The notes beneath the pieces are model-generated. The model was not told the DNA's origin and did not search any database. It saw only the letters and a program-made list of their open reading frames with translations. This document shows positions 32,645-42,345 of a stretch of 64,000 bases of DNA, piece after piece; position 1 is the stretch's first letter; every line of letters begins with the position of its first letter. The position numbers were made by a program, and so were the translations under genes. The stretch comes from Rahnella ecdela (GTDB lineage: Bacteria > Pseudomonadota > Gammaproteobacteria > Enterobacterales > Enterobacteriaceae): contig NZ_JAFMOY010000130.1 of NCBI RefSeq assembly GCF_019049625.1, positions 297,544 to 361,543 on the forward strand. The letters are read 5' to 3'.

Positions 32645-33691
32645 CTACGCTGATTCACCGGCAATGAACTGGAGGGGGATTTTCACTGGCGGTATTTTTT
32701 GCTCATTATCTTCCAGCAATAACATCAGTCTGCACATCACTTCCCTGCCAATAAGTTTATTCTGGTGATCAACCGTGGTAATACGGGGGATATAATATTC
32801 GCTGCCGGGGAAATATTCACAACTTGCCACCGCGATATCCTGCGGGACGTTGAGATTATTATCCTTCAGCGCGCGGATCACACCTTTAGCCACATGATCA
32901 TTAATACAGACCAGTGCCTGCGGCAGCGGTTTATTCAGAGCCAGCAACTGTTCTATAGCCTGATATCCATGTTCAGAATAGAAATTATTTTGGACAACAA
33001 ATTCGTCAGTCACGGGTAAATTTTCACTCGTCAGCGTCTGGCGAAATGCGGCCACGCGCTGACGAGTGATATACACATTTTTAGACCCACCGATGAAACC
33101 AATCCGCTGATAATTCTGTGCAATCAGATAGCGGGTTACCAGCTCCACGGAACCGGTCTGATCCCGTTCGATACAGGAATAGTCGATCCCTGCCAGTTCA
33201 CGCCCGACAACGACCACCGGCACCGTGGCACATAAATGCGATAGCGCCTGCCGGTAAGGATCGGGCACGACGTTATAATCGATATTGCCACCAAGAATAA
33301 TAACGCCGTCGATCTGGCTGTCAGTAATGGAAGTGAATATGTTTTCTTCAGAAATGATGTCTGTGCTGGATGACGACTTATTTGCCGATTGCGTATCATA
33401 AAGCGTGACCTTATAACCCGCCTGCAAACTTTCGTGCTCAATCTGCGTGACCAGCATGACGAAATAAGGATTGCTGATATCAGAAACAATGATCGCAAGC
33501 GTCCGGGTTTTCTTGGAAATCATGCCGCGCGCCAGCAAATTCGGGCTGAAATTATTCTCCTGAATGACCTTCTCCACCCGGCTGCGAGTTTTGTCAGACA
33601 CCCAGTTGTTCTTATTCAGCACTCTGGAAACCGTCGTGATCGACACGTTCGCCAGTTCAGCGATATCCTTGATAGTCAGCGTCTTTTTCAT
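32645..33691 (-). CDS. LacI/GalR-family repressor of the PTS/SIS operon
   Basis: This 348-residue protein has the HTH TIKDIAELANVSITTVSRVLN, hinge PNLLARGMISK and sugar-binding domain (IVSDISNPYFVMLVTQIE, VCINDHVAKGVIRALKDN). It lies directly upstream of the SIS/EIIBC operon on the same strand but has its own terminator, so the operon is transcribed separately from the palindrome region. The probable inducer is the phosphorylated substrate of the SIS enzyme. Confidence 0.92.
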   Translation of the reverse strand: MKKTLTIKDIAELANVSITTVSRVLNKNNWVSDKTRSRVEKVIQENNFSPNLLARGMISKKTRTLAIIVSDISNPYFVMLVTQIEHESLQAGYKVTLYDTQSANKSSSSTDIISEENIFTSITDSQIDGVIILGGNIDYNVVPDPYRQALSHLCATVPVVVVGRELAGIDYSCIERDQTGSVELVTRYLIAQNYQRIGFIGGSKNVYITRQRVAAFRQTLTSENLPVTDEFVVQNNFYSEHGYQAIEQLLALNKPLPQALVCINDHVAKGVIRALKDNNLNVPQDIAVASCEYFPGSEYYIPRITTVDHQNKLIGREVMCRLMLLLEDNEQKIPPVKIPLQFIAGESA

Positions 33692-33923
33692 TTTTCCCCT
33701 TCCCTATTTCGCTTCATACTAAGGCAACGGAAACTGGGATGCAAAGAGACGGATCACAGGATTTTCTGATAAAACGCCAGCACCGCGCGGGGGCAAAGGT
33801 GAAATGAAGGTCAGTATGGCAAAGACAGAGGAAGGAGGAGAGGATTTGTAAGGCAGGCACATCACGCAGCCTGCTCTTAACGTAATACAAACAGGCCGCG
33901 ATCACAGAGAAGGTCGTTAACGT

Positions 33924-34103
33924 TTAAGCTTTATTCACCGAAACTATGTCTTTGATGAAGGTGAAGCTTGAATCACCGTGATCTGTTTTGATCATCGGGT
34001 AAATTCTTTCTCCTTTCTTCACAAAGCCAGTCACTTCGTGGGTTGAGCCGTTCTTGACAGTAAAGCTATCGCCAACACTGATGGAACTTGCTACTTCGCT
34101 CAT
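33924..34103 (-). CDS. Small hypothetical protein (59 aa)
   Basis: A 59-codon ORF starts at ATG 34103 after AAGGA at good spacing. It encodes a small soluble protein beginning MSEVASSISVGDSFTVKNGS, with HEVTGFVKKGERIYPMIK and a C-terminal SSFTFIKDIVSVNKA. The alternating polar and hydrophobic residues suggest a small all-beta domain (SH3-like or KOW-like size). There is no signal peptide. I do not recognise a named family. It stands alone between a LacI-type gene and a flavin reductase gene, with its own upstream gap. Confidence 0.65.
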   Translation of the reverse strand: MSEVASSISVGDSFTVKNGSTHEVTGFVKKGERIYPMIKTDHGDSSFTFIKDIVSVNKA

Positions 34104-34221
34104 AACAATCCTTAACTCTTACTTCATTAAACTTCAGTAAACCCGTTTGTTGCCGGTCGATGGTAGGCCTTTATGCGATAGGTAGCCAGCGGCGTCGGTA
34201 AAACGCAGCTGGCGGGAGCAA

Positions 34222-34809
34222 TTACTTCAAATCAGTATTGGCGTTCAGGGGTTCGCCGGTGGCGTAGAACTGACCGCCAGCGATGTAATGCAGGCTGCGC
34301 AGTGAAGGATCCGCGTCTTCGAAATGCCAGTGGCCGTCGTTGAAAACGCGGGTATCCGCCCAGGCGCCGACGATTTCGCCAATAAACAGATCATGTGCCT
34401 GCTGGTTATGCGGCTCAGGGATCAGTTTACAGGCCAGCCATGCACTACACCCCGCGACGAATGGCAAATCACCGTGGCCTTCCATGCGAAACAGTTCTGC
34501 GCCACAGTGCTGCAACTTATCCGGGTCGGTTCTGAGCGTCCGGTTACCAAGATCGTAGGTCATTTGCAGCTGCGCCACAGTCGGCACCTGGATGGCAAAA
34601 AATCCACTTTGCTCAATCAGCTCGCGTGTTCTGGCAATTTTATCCAGCACCACGGTGAGTTTTGCTGGCCTGAAATCCAGCCCGCATACCCAGGACGCTG
34701 ACATCACGTTGTCCGTACCATTGTGATGGGCGGAAACCAGCGCCGTCGTGCCGTGGTTAATCAGGCGGTATGCTTTTTCCAGTTCGACAGGAGCAAATTG
34801 TTGGGTCAT
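34222..34809 (-). CDS. Flavin reductase-like FMN-binding protein
   Basis: This 195-residue protein has the flavin reductase-like split-barrel fold: NGTDNVMSASWVCGLDFRPAKLTVVL, RTRELIEQSGFFAIQVP, then the C-terminal GEIVGAW and HYIAGGQFYATGE. Such proteins reduce FMN with NAD(P)H for partner monooxygenases, or act as standalone NAD(P)H:flavin oxidoreductases. No monooxygenase is adjacent. Start ATG 34809 lies 59 bp before the end of the sit operon on the same strand, so read-through cotranscription is possible. Confidence 0.85.
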   Translation of the reverse strand: MTQQFAPVELEKAYRLINHGTTALVSAHHNGTDNVMSASWVCGLDFRPAKLTVVLDKIARTRELIEQSGFFAIQVPTVAQLQMTYDLGNRTLRTDPDKLQHCGAELFRMEGHGDLPFVAGCSAWLACKLIPEPHNQQAHDLFIGEIVGAWADTRVFNDGHWHFEDADPSLRSLHYIAGGQFYATGEPLNANTDLK

Positions 34810-34867
34810 CAGAATCTCTCAGAAAAGTGAATGCAATGCGCAGAATGACAAACCTGCCGCACTGACA

Positions 34868-35722
34868 CTATGCATTTGGTGCCGACTGCCGGGATTTTAG
34901 CGGTTTGCGTAAAAGGTGAATGACTAATGCCAGCAGGAAAAGCATAGCCTGAATCAGCACAATCGCCGGTCCGGTGGCGGCATCAATATAAAAACTGATG
35001 AAGGTGCCGGAAATGGCGGCGATAAGTGACGCCGTCACGGCAACCATGATCATTTTCGGCAGCGTTTTACACAACAGAAAAGCCGTAATGCCGGGGGTTA
35101 TCAGCATCGCAACCACCAGAACGACGCCAACGGCCTGCAATGCCGCCACAATGGTCAGCGCCAGCATACACAGCAATGCGTAATGATAAAAACGCACCGG
35201 CAACCCGACCACTTTCGCCTGCACCGGATCAAAGCAAAACAGCATCAGGTCTTTAAATTTAATGATAATCGCCAGCGTCACTATCACGGCGATAATCAGC
35301 GTTTGCAGCATTTCACTGTCTGTCACGCCCAGGATATTACCGAACAGAATATGGCTGAGATGCTGCTCGGTATTCACACGGGAAAACAGCACCAAACCGG
35401 CAGCAAACATGCCCGAGAACACAATGCCCATCACCGAATCCTCTTTTACCCGGCAATGTTCTTTGATAAATCCGGTCGCCACGGCGCAAAACAGACCGGA
35501 GCCAAACGCGCCAATCACCAGCGGAATGCCCGCCACATAGGCCAGCACCACACCCGGCAGCACGGCGTGTGAAATCGCATCGCCCATCAGTGACCAGCCT
35601 TTTAGCACCAGAAAACAGGAAAATATCGCGCAGACAATGCTGGTCGCCATCGCGGTCAGCAGCGCGCGCTGCATAAAGGCGAAGCTCATCGGCTCCATCA
35701 GTACATCAAACCAGGACATCAT
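34868..35722 (-). CDS. sitD: Manganese/iron ABC transporter, permease subunit
   Basis: This 284-residue ABC-3 family permease has about 8-9 membrane segments, with conserved [26 protein letters not shown] near the N-terminus and VVLVVAMLITPGITAFLL in the second half. It is the last gene of a four-gene operon and overlaps sitC by 4 bp. The order A-B-C-D with two different ABC-3 permeases is that of SitABCD/YfeABCD, which imports Mn2+ and Fe2+. Confidence 0.93.
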   Translation of the reverse strand: MMSWFDVLMEPMSFAFMQRALLTAMATSIVCAIFSCFLVLKGWSLMGDAISHAVLPGVVLAYVAGIPLVIGAFGSGLFCAVATGFIKEHCRVKEDSVMGIVFSGMFAAGLVLFSRVNTEQHLSHILFGNILGVTDSEMLQTLIIAVIVTLAIIIKFKDLMLFCFDPVQAKVVGLPVRFYHYALLCMLALTIVAALQAVGVVLVVAMLITPGITAFLLCKTLPKMIMVAVTASLIAAISGTFISFYIDAATGPAIVLIQAMLFLLALVIHLLRKPLKSRQSAPNA

Positions 35723-36573
35723 GCGCGGCTCCGACGTTTAATACGCACATGACTGGCCAGCCAGCCGTGTTTTGGCGCGAATAAAAATGCCAGCAAGAAG
35801 ACTGTGGTTTGCAAACAAACGATGACACCACCCGTTGCGCCATCCAGGTAATAGCTCAGCCAGGCGCCCGCCGCGCTGGTGACAGCGCCGATGATCACCG
35901 AAATAATCAGGACATGGGAGAAACGGTCGGAAAGCAGATAAGCGGTCGCGCCCGGCGTGATCACCATCGCAATCACTAAAATTGCGCCGACGGTCTGTAG
36001 CGCCGCCACACTGCACGCGCTGAATATCGTGAAGAAAATAATTTTGAGTCGCAGCGGAGATAGCCCGATCGAAACCGCATGAGCTTCGTCGAAAAATACC
36101 GCCAGCAGGTCACGCCAGATAACGCACAGCACCAACAGGGAAACGCCAACGATAATCTGCACCTGCAGGATATCGGCGTCATCGATACCTAAAATATTGC
36201 CGAACAGAATCGACTGCACGTTCACGGAGGTCGGATTGAGGGAAACCAGCAACAGCCCGAGCGCGAAGAAGGTCGAGAAAACGAAACCGATAATCGCATC
36301 TTCACGCAATTTTGTGAAATGGCGCAACAGGGTCATGGAAAGGGCCGCCAGAATACCGGTGCCAAACGCGCCAATAGCATAAGGAAAGCCCAGTGCATAA
36401 GCGCCAGCGACGCCCGGTACCACCGAATGCGAGAGCGCGTCACCCATCAGTGACCAGCCTTTGAGCATCAGATACGCCGATAAAAATGCGCACACCGCGC
36501 CAACTCCGGCACTCACCCAGATGGCTTTCACCATGTAGTTGTACTGAAACGGCTCCAGCAGCAGCTCCGTCAT
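35719..36573 (-). CDS. sitC: Manganese/iron ABC transporter, permease subunit
   Basis: This 284-residue ABC-3 permease is a paralogue of the next gene: [26 protein letters not shown] and [18 protein letters not shown]. It overlaps both neighbours by 4 bp, so translation is coupled. With SitD it forms the membrane channel of the Mn/Fe importer. Confidence 0.93.
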   Translation of the reverse strand: MTELLLEPFQYNYMVKAIWVSAGVGAVCAFLSAYLMLKGWSLMGDALSHSVVPGVAGAYALGFPYAIGAFGTGILAALSMTLLRHFTKLREDAIIGFVFSTFFALGLLLVSLNPTSVNVQSILFGNILGIDDADILQVQIIVGVSLLVLCVIWRDLLAVFFDEAHAVSIGLSPLRLKIIFFTIFSACSVAALQTVGAILVIAMVITPGATAYLLSDRFSHVLIISVIIGAVTSAAGAWLSYYLDGATGGVIVCLQTTVFLLAFLFAPKHGWLASHVRIKRRSRA

Positions 36574-37349
36574 ACTGCGCGCCTCACCGGTTCCTGTGGC
36601 ACTAAATAACCAATATTTCTCAGTGCGCCGCCAAAGGTGTTTTCGAGATTTTGAGAGGTAAACGTGGTTTTGAGCGTACCGGCCGCAATGACCGTGCGGT
36701 TGATCAGCACCACGCGGTCACAGAAATCCGGCACGCTGGCAATGTTATGGGTTGAAACCAGAATCAGGTGCCCTTCCTCGCGCAGCTGGCGCAGGAGTTC
36801 GATAATCGCGTTCTCAGTTTTGATATCGACGCCGGTAAACGGCTCATCGAGCAGCATGACGCGCCCTTGCTGCGCCAGCGCACGCGCCAGAAAGACGCGT
36901 TTTTTCTGTCCGCCGGAAAGCTCACCAATCTGACGCTGTGCCAGTTCAGTCAGGCCTACGCGAGCCAACGCCGATGCCACCTGTTTTTTGTCCTCTGCCG
37001 ACGGAATGCGCAAAAACGACATTTTGCCATAGCGACCCATCATCACCACGTCACGTACCAGCACCGGAAAATTCCAGTCCACCTCTTCCGATTGCGGCAC
37101 GTAAGCAATGAGGTTTTGCTTCAGGGCTTTCGCCACGTTCAGACCATCCAGCGTGACACTGCCGTGTGTAGGACGGATGATCCCCATGATAGTTTTAAAC
37201 AAAGTGGATTTCCCGCTGCCGTTCACGCCGAGCAGCGCGCAGATCGAACCGCCGCGCAGGGTAAACGAGGCATTTTCAATCGCGGTGTGCCCGTTGTTAT
37301 AGGTCACCGAGATATCATCAACGTTAAGATTCAGCGCGGCGTTACTCAT
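36570..37349 (-). CDS. sitB: Manganese/iron ABC transporter, ATPase subunit
   Basis: This 259-residue ABC ATPase has Walker [10 protein letters not shown], signature [15 protein letters not shown], Walker [13 protein letters not shown] and the H-loop VSTHNIAS. It overlaps sitA and sitC by 4 bp each. It energises import through SitCD. Confidence 0.94.
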   Translation of the reverse strand: MSNAALNLNVDDISVTYNNGHTAIENASFTLRGGSICALLGVNGSGKSTLFKTIMGIIRPTHGSVTLDGLNVAKALKQNLIAYVPQSEEVDWNFPVLVRDVVMMGRYGKMSFLRIPSAEDKKQVASALARVGLTELAQRQIGELSGGQKKRVFLARALAQQGRVMLLDEPFTGVDIKTENAIIELLRQLREEGHLILVSTHNIASVPDFCDRVVLINRTVIAAGTLKTTFTSQNLENTFGGALRNIGYLVPQEPVRRAV

Positions 37350-38287
37350 TGTCCGAACCCTTCTGCAATGGTGCCGACAGTGACTTTCAGGAGATCGATA
37401 TACGTAGGAACCGGGCCGTCAGCCGCAGACAGCGAATCGACATACAACACGCCGCCATATTTCGCGTCGGTTTCCTTGCTGACCTGTTTCGCCGGTTTGT
37501 CAGAAATCGTGCTTTCACTAAACACCACCGGAATATGCTGCTGACGCACCAGATCGATGATTTTTTTCACCTGCTGCGGCGTGCCTTGTTCTTCGGCGTT
37601 GATCGGCCACAGGTAAGCTTCTCTGAGATCGTAATCTTTCGCCAGATAACTGAATGCACCTTCGCTGGTGACTAACCAGCGTTGCCCTGCGGGGATTTTT
37701 GCCAAACGTTCACGCAGCGGCGCATCCAACTGGCTGATTTTTGCGGCGTAGGATTTAGCATTCCGATCATAAACTGCCGCGTTTTGCGGATCATACTTCA
37801 CCAGCGCCGCACGAATATTTTCAACATATACCAATGCGTTTTTTGGGGACATCCAGGCATGAGGGTTAGGGTTTCCTACATACGGTCCTTCCTGAATTGG
37901 CAGTGGCGTTATGCCGTCCGTCACGGTGACCGACGGAACATGCTTGATGTTGGCGAAAAAACGACCGAACCAGCGCTCAAGATTAAACCCGTTCCACAAA
38001 ATCAGGTCTGCTGATTGGGTTTTGACAATGTCTTGTGGTGTTGGTTGATAATCATGGATTTCGGCTCCAGGCTTCGTGATGGATTCAACGGTGGCCGCGT
38101 CACCGGCAACATTCTGCGCAATATCCTGGATAACCGTAAATGTGGTAACAACCTTAAATTTCTTATGTTCTTTTTCCGCCGCCTGCGCATTGCCTGTGAT
38201 CAGCGCTATGATCATGCCAATCAACATCAGCCGCAAACGAAACGGTGAGTAACTGAATAATTTTAAGATATTTTGTCCCTTTCCCAT
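37346..38287 (-). CDS. sitA: Manganese/iron ABC transporter, periplasmic binding protein
   Basis: This 313-residue cluster A-I (ZnuA/TroA-type) metal-binding protein has a signal peptide ([19 protein letters not shown]). Likely metal ligands are the His in [11 protein letters not shown], the His in [10 protein letters not shown], Glu in VVFSESTIS and Asp in VLYVDSLS, as in SitA/YfeA. ATG 38287 is chosen because AGGAG lies 7 nt upstream; the ORF is open to 38344 but that start lies in the MntR-box region. First gene of the operon, divergent from mntR; probably repressed by MntR-Mn and perhaps Fur. Confidence 0.93.
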   Translation of the reverse strand: MGKGQNILKLFSYSPFRLRLMLIGMIIALITGNAQAAEKEHKKFKVVTTFTVIQDIAQNVAGDAATVESITKPGAEIHDYQPTPQDIVKTQSADLILWNGFNLERWFGRFFANIKHVPSVTVTDGITPLPIQEGPYVGNPNPHAWMSPKNALVYVENIRAALVKYDPQNAAVYDRNAKSYAAKISQLDAPLRERLAKIPAGQRWLVTSEGAFSYLAKDYDLREAYLWPINAEEQGTPQQVKKIIDLVRQQHIPVVFSESTISDKPAKQVSKETDAKYGGVLYVDSLSAADGPVPTYIDLLKVTVGTIAEGFGQ

Positions 38288-38336
38288 ACAAACTCTCCTG
38301 TTAATGCATTTATCAAACGGTGGTTTATTATTCAGA

Positions 38337-38352
38337 TATAGCACAGGCTATA
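38337..38352. promoter_or_regulatory. MntR box between sitA and mntR
   Basis: TATAGC-ACAG-GCTATA is a perfect palindrome matching the known MntR pattern of ATAGC/GCTAT half-sites. A poorer repeat (CATAGCCAAGGCAAAG) follows. It lies 49 bp before the sitA start codon. Confidence 0.75.
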
Positions 38353-38457
38353 CTCCATAGCCAAGGCAAAGTTTTCATAAATTGGTAGATATGTGGACTT
38401 GGTTTACAATGCGTGGATTGCTGCGGTGAGCGCAGCTGCGGTGGAAAACCGTTGAGC

Positions 38458-38916
38458 ATGAAAGAGGCAGGCGCAGTGAAAGATAAAAAAACGAATCCAT
38501 TACTGGATGTGGAAGAACACGCGCAGGGTTTCTTACAGGTGCGCGAGGCGCATCGCCGGGAGTTAATGGATGATTACGTTGAGCTGATTTCAGATCTCAT
38601 TCACGAATTTGGCGAAGCGCGGCAGGTGGATCTGGCTGCGCGTCTGGGCGTTTCCCAGCCGACAGTAGCAAAAACCCTGAAACGCCTAGCCAATGCCGGA
38701 CTGGTACACCAGCTGCCTTATCGCGGAACCTTTCTGACGCCGGAAGGTGAGAAACTAGCGGCGGAAAATCGCGAACGCCATAACGTGGTTGAAGCATTCT
38801 TTATCGCGCTCGGGATCAGCGCGGAAACAGCGCGTCTGGATGCTGAAGGGGTCGAACACCACGTCAGCGATGAAACGCTGGAAGCGTTCAGACGCTTTAC
38901 GGCAAGCCGAAAATAA
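38458..38916 (+). CDS. mntR: Manganese-dependent transcriptional repressor
   Basis: This 152-residue DtxR-family regulator is very like E. coli Mnt[44 protein letters not shown] (HTH), then the metal-binding dimer domain with [14 protein letters not shown] 38458 is the most plausible start, with GTG 38413 or GTG 38476 as alternatives. It senses Mn2+ and represses uptake, here the divergent sitABCD. It probably also activates mntP (54009), by analogy with E. coli. Confidence 0.92.
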   Translation: MKEAGAVKDKKTNPLLDVEEHAQGFLQVREAHRRELMDDYVELISDLIHEFGEARQVDLAARLGVSQPTVAKTLKRLANAGLVHQLPYRGTFLTPEGEKLAAENRERHNVVEAFFIALGISAETARLDAEGVEHHVSDETLEAFRRFTASRK

Positions 38917-39179
38917 CAGCGCACAGATAAATTTTTTCATTTTTTCGCCCGGTGCTGCCGCGACAAAACCGGGCGTGAAACAATAATCCCTCTCCCCTGA
39001 AACCCTGAACGTAAACAAACGTTTGCCGCTGAATTTTTTGGTCACAATTGCTGCCACAGCCTTGTCGAATCCCCCCTAATCTCCCGCCAACCTTTTAGCC
39101 ACAACCGGCGTATCGTTATCCTCAGGAGTGGTGGGTTGTTATCGCTTCAGACATCCGGTCAATGTGCTTCGAGGTCGTT

Positions 39180-39530
39180 ATGAAAAGGCTGTTGTTGTTG
39201 ATGCTTGCTGCTGGCGCGCTGATGTCGGCCAGCCCTGCGTCGTTCGCCTACGGTTATTATGGTCACGGCTACTACGGTCATGGCTACGGACACGGTTATT
39301 ATCATGGCGGCTATTATCGCGGCTGGTATGGCCCAAACGTGGTGATTGGCATTCCGCCACCGGTCTATTACGGGCCACCTGCCGTCGTGTATGCTGCGCC
39401 GCCACAGCCGCAGACGTATGTCGAGAAACCTCCGGCTTATGCGTATTACTGCCAAAACCCGGCAGGATATTATCCGCAAGTCCCGGCCTGTCCGCGTGGC
39501 TGGATGAAAGTGGTCGCAGGACCACGTTAA
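39180..39530 (+). CDS. Secreted Gly/Tyr-rich small protein
   Basis: This 116-residue protein has a signal peptide (MKRLLLLMLAAGALMSASPA). A low-complexity tract of Tyr, Gly and His follows (YGYYGHGYYGHGYGHGYYHG), then a Pro/Tyr-rich part and a conserved-looking end with two Cys, YYCQNPAGYYPQVPACPRGW. The His/Tyr/Gly tract might bind metal or mediate surface assembly, but this is a guess. GAGG precedes ATG 39180. It is 15 bp from a Gly-zipper lipoprotein gene and probably cotranscribed. Confidence 0.75.
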   Translation: MKRLLLLMLAAGALMSASPASFAYGYYGHGYYGHGYGHGYYHGGYYRGWYGPNVVIGIPPPVYYGPPAVVYAAPPQPQTYVEKPPAYAYYCQNPAGYYPQVPACPRGWMKVVAGPR

Positions 39531-39545
39531 CAGGCGATAGAAGTC

Positions 39546-40085
39546 ATGAACAGATTTACTCCGGTGGCGGTACTCGCCTTAGCCGCGGCCTTATCCGGTT
39601 GCGTTTCTCCCCCGACACGTCCAGACGTAATGGTATTACCCGGCACGGGAAAGGATTATCAACAGTTTCAGATCGATGAAATGTCATGCCGCAATGCGGC
39701 CTATGGCAGTGTGAACGGCGGCGCGCAAACGGCCAGCAATAATGCCGCAGGGACCGCTGCCGCAGGCACGGTCGTCGGCGCGGCAGCCGGGGCACTGATC
39801 GGCGCAGCTTCTCATCAGGCCGGGGCGGGGGCGCTGATTGGCGCAGGCAGTGGTTTGCTGGTAGGCAGCGCGATGGGCAGCAATAATGTGGGTGCCAGCA
39901 GCAGCGATTTGCAGGATCAGTACGATACGGTTTACACACAATGTATGTACGCCAAAGGCAATAAAGTGCCGGTAGACGCCAGCGACGGTTACAGTTCAGA
40001 TCAGCCACCGCAATCACGGGTTCCGCCGGATTACACTCCTGCGCAGCCCGGTAACAGCGGCGTTCCGCCAGACTACGTGCCTTAA
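39546..40085 (+). CDS. Glycine-zipper outer-membrane lipoprotein
   Basis: This 179-residue lipoprotein has a signal peptide ending in the lipobox LSGC (Cys near residue 19). A Gly/Ala-rich zipper with GxxxG repeats (GTVVGAAAGALIGAASHQAG, GALIGAGSGLLVGSAMG) follows. The C-terminal region is Pro-rich with two copies of a (R/G)VPPDY motif. Gly-zipper lipoproteins insert in the outer membrane and are linked to envelope integrity. It pairs with the Gly/Tyr-rich secreted protein upstream. Confidence 0.82.
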   Translation: MNRFTPVAVLALAAALSGCVSPPTRPDVMVLPGTGKDYQQFQIDEMSCRNAAYGSVNGGAQTASNNAAGTAAAGTVVGAAAGALIGAASHQAGAGALIGAGSGLLVGSAMGSNNVGASSSDLQDQYDTVYTQCMYAKGNKVPVDASDGYSSDQPPQSRVPPDYTPAQPGNSGVPPDYVP

Positions 40086-40103
40086 CGTTTTCAGTCCCGC
40101 ACT

Positions 40104-40136
40104 AAAAAGGCTGCCGTTTTATGCGGCAGCCTTTTT
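40104..40136. terminator. Bidirectional terminator
   Basis: AAAAAGGCTGCCG and CGGCAGCCTTTTT form a 13-bp stem. It lies between the convergent lipoprotein and HAD genes. Confidence 0.92.
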
Positions 40137-40158
40137 GTTTTAATGCACATTAACCAGA

Positions 40159-40971
40159 TTAAGCGAAAGGCGCGCGACCGTTCAGCACATCATCAATCAC
40201 TTTCAGCACGCCCTCATCACGGTTGGATGGCGCCTGGTATTTTGCGGCAGCTTTCGCCGGTGCCGACGCATTTTCCATCGCAAAACCGTAACCGGCGTAA
40301 CTGAGCATTTCCAGATCGTTGCCGCTGTCGCCAAACGCCAGCACTTCGTCATCACGGATACCGTAGATTTGCTGGATTTTTTGCAGACCGCAGGCTTTGT
40401 GATTCCCGCTGATGATCAGATCCACAGAGCCATGACCGCTGGTCACCGGTGCCACAATTCCGCCAAGTTTCGCGTTAATTTCACTCATCAGCGGATACAC
40501 ATCGTCTTCCACGTAGCTCAGTGCAAATTTGAAAATCGTATCGTCGATTTCTGCGTATTCAGACACTTTGGTCAGGCGATGATAATAGCGGCGCATACGG
40601 CTGATGAAATCCTCATCGGTGCCGCTGAGCACATAAGCCCCTTTGCGACCGCAGACAATGGTGTTGATGCCCGGCGTGCGGCTAATCCAGTCCAGAACCT
40701 GTGTCACCTGTTCCGATGTCAGTTCACCGCAATAAATTTCCTGTTCCTTATCGACCACATATCCGCCGCCTTCTGCGACGTATGCAATCTGGGTATCGAG
40801 GTCATCAAAGAAGGATTTCAGCTGGTAATACTGGTTGCCGCTCGCCACCACAAATTTAATGCCACGTTGCAAAAGTCGCTGATACTGCTCGCCAAAGCGA
40901 ACTTTATTGTATTCATGCTGCGGATTGAGAAACGTTCCATCCATGTCTACGGCGATAAGTTTTACGGCCAT
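40159..40971 (-). CDS. ybjI: Cof-type HAD-IIB phosphatase (YbjI-like)
   Basis: This 270-residue HAD superfamily IIB (Cof) phosphatase has motif I IAVDMDGTFL, motif II FVVASGNQYYQL, a conserved Lys (NHKACGLQ) and motif IV FGDSGNDLEML. It resembles E. coli YbjI, known to dephosphorylate 5-amino-6-(5-phospho-D-ribitylamino)uracil and other sugar phosphates. An MFS gene lies upstream, as in the E. coli ybjI-ybjJ pair. YbiV/SupH is the closest alternative. Confidence 0.85.
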   Translation of the reverse strand: MAVKLIAVDMDGTFLNPQHEYNKVRFGEQYQRLLQRGIKFVVASGNQYYQLKSFFDDLDTQIAYVAEGGGYVVDKEQEIYCGELTSEQVTQVLDWISRTPGINTIVCGRKGAYVLSGTDEDFISRMRRYYHRLTKVSEYAEIDDTIFKFALSYVEDDVYPLMSEINAKLGGIVAPVTSGHGSVDLIISGNHKACGLQKIQQIYGIRDDEVLAFGDSGNDLEMLSYAGYGFAMENASAPAKAAAKYQAPSNRDEGVLKVIDDVLNGRAPFA

Positions 40972-41088
40972 TACTGCTCCTTACAGAGTCGGATTCTAAA
41001 TCAATCAGGGTAAAAGATGGCTGGCGGGTTTTACGCGCCAGCTGGCAAATTTGCCACTCAGTTATAAATCATTGGACTTTGAAAACAA

Positions 41089-42258
41089 TCAATACTTCAG
41101 TTTGTATGCGCCAAACGTGATGACCAGAAACGCCGCCGCAACAGCAGAAAAGGCGACATACAGACTGGAAAGATGGGCAATAAAGCCGATCAGCGCCGGG
41201 CCACCCAGCACGCCGAGATAACCGAGCGTAGCGACCATCGCCACCGCCATGTTCACCGGCATCACTTTTTCCTGACCGGCCAGCGTGATCAGCACCGGCA
41301 CAATATTCGCCGCGCCGACACCCACCAGCGCAAAACCGCACAATGGCAGGATCCAGCCCGGTAACAACACGACCATCAGATAACCGGCAATACCCAAAAT
41401 CCCGCCGATAATCAGAATACGTTTGCGACCCAGCGCGCTGACGATCGCGTCACCGGTCATACGCATCAGCGACATCGCCACCGCAAAGACCGCAAATCCC
41501 CAGCCCGCATGTTCCAGCGCCAGATCGCGATCTTTGGTCAGGAAAACACCGCCCCAGTCCAGTACCGCGCCTTCGGCCATAAAGCAAATCATCGCCATCA
41601 CCGCCATCAGTATCAGACGGAAATTCGGCCTGGCCTTCGTGTGCCCTTCTTCCGGCTCTTCATGCGCGCCAAACGGCAACATCCCGCGATACGAATACGC
41701 CGTCAGCACGATGACCAGCACGACGGCAAAAAATGTACTGCCGAGCGGCGTGATACCGGCGCTGAGCAGCAACGCGCCGCCACCGGCGCCGGCGATCCCG
41801 CCCACGCTCCACAGGCAATGAAACCCGGACATCAGCGGTTTATCCGCCGCCTGTTCCACCAATGTGCCCTGCACATTGACGGCAACGTCCGCCAGCCCGA
41901 TACCCATGCCGAAGATAAACAGGCTGAGCGCCAGCAGCCAGATGTCGCTGAACACCGCCAGCAACGGCAACATCAGGCAATATAAAATCACCGCCGCGAC
42001 GATCACCGCGCGGCAACCAAACTTGCCGATAATCCGCCCCGAGCCAAGCATCGACAGCAGCGAACCGGCACCGAGACACAGCAGCAGTAACCCGAGATCG
42101 CCCGCTTCTGAATGCGTGCGCAGCTGGGCATACGGCACCAGCGCCGCCCACAGTCCCATCGCCATACCGGTAACAAAAAAGATCGCCCGCGTCGCGACGC
42201 GCCGGACAGGACTTCCGGAATGAATACCGGTGCGATCTATTTCAGATGACAGTGACAT
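41089..42258 (-). CDS. MFS transporter (YbjJ-like)
   Basis: This 389-residue protein has 12 predicted membrane segments. IFFVTGMAMGLWAALVPYAQ in helix 1 and GLADVAVNVQGTLVEQAADK in the first half are typical of the YbjJ-like MFS group, which is related to sugar permeases such as FucP. ATG 42258 is chosen over the upstream 42339 because GGGAGA precedes it. A perfect palindrome at 42285 lies just upstream. Between a ROK regulator and a HAD phosphatase, it probably moves a sugar or nucleoside-like compound. Confidence 0.85.
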   Translation of the reverse strand: MSLSSEIDRTGIHSGSPVRRVATRAIFFVTGMAMGLWAALVPYAQLRTHSEAGDLGLLLLCLGAGSLLSMLGSGRIIGKFGCRAVIVAAVILYCLMLPLLAVFSDIWLLALSLFIFGMGIGLADVAVNVQGTLVEQAADKPLMSGFHCLWSVGGIAGAGGGALLLSAGITPLGSTFFAVVLVIVLTAYSYRGMLPFGAHEEPEEGHTKARPNFRLILMAVMAMICFMAEGAVLDWGGVFLTKDRDLALEHAGWGFAVFAVAMSLMRMTGDAIVSALGRKRILIIGGILGIAGYLMVVLLPGWILPLCGFALVGVGAANIVPVLITLAGQEKVMPVNMAVAMVATLGYLGVLGGPALIGFIAHLSSLYVAFSAVAAAFLVITFGAYKLKY

Positions 42259-42284
42259 CAGGTTCTCCCGCGAGGTGAAGTTAG

Positions 42285-42305
42285 TTATTAAAAGTCTTTT
42301 AATAA
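42285..42305. promoter_or_regulatory. ROK-type operator palindrome
   Basis: TTATTAAAAG, a central T, and CTTTTAATAA form a perfect 21-bp palindrome between the ROK regulator gene and the MFS gene, 27 bp before the MFS start. TTATT...AATAA ends resemble NagC/Mlc-type sites. Confidence 0.75.
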
Positions 42306-42345
42306 GTACGCAGTATAAGGGCGCATCAAACAAAGTCAACCGGCG

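Noticed and set aside
38946..38975. Hairpin CGCCCGGT/ACCGGGCG after mntR as a terminator
   Set aside because: The stem is good, but no T-run follows on either strand, so I did not list it as a terminator.
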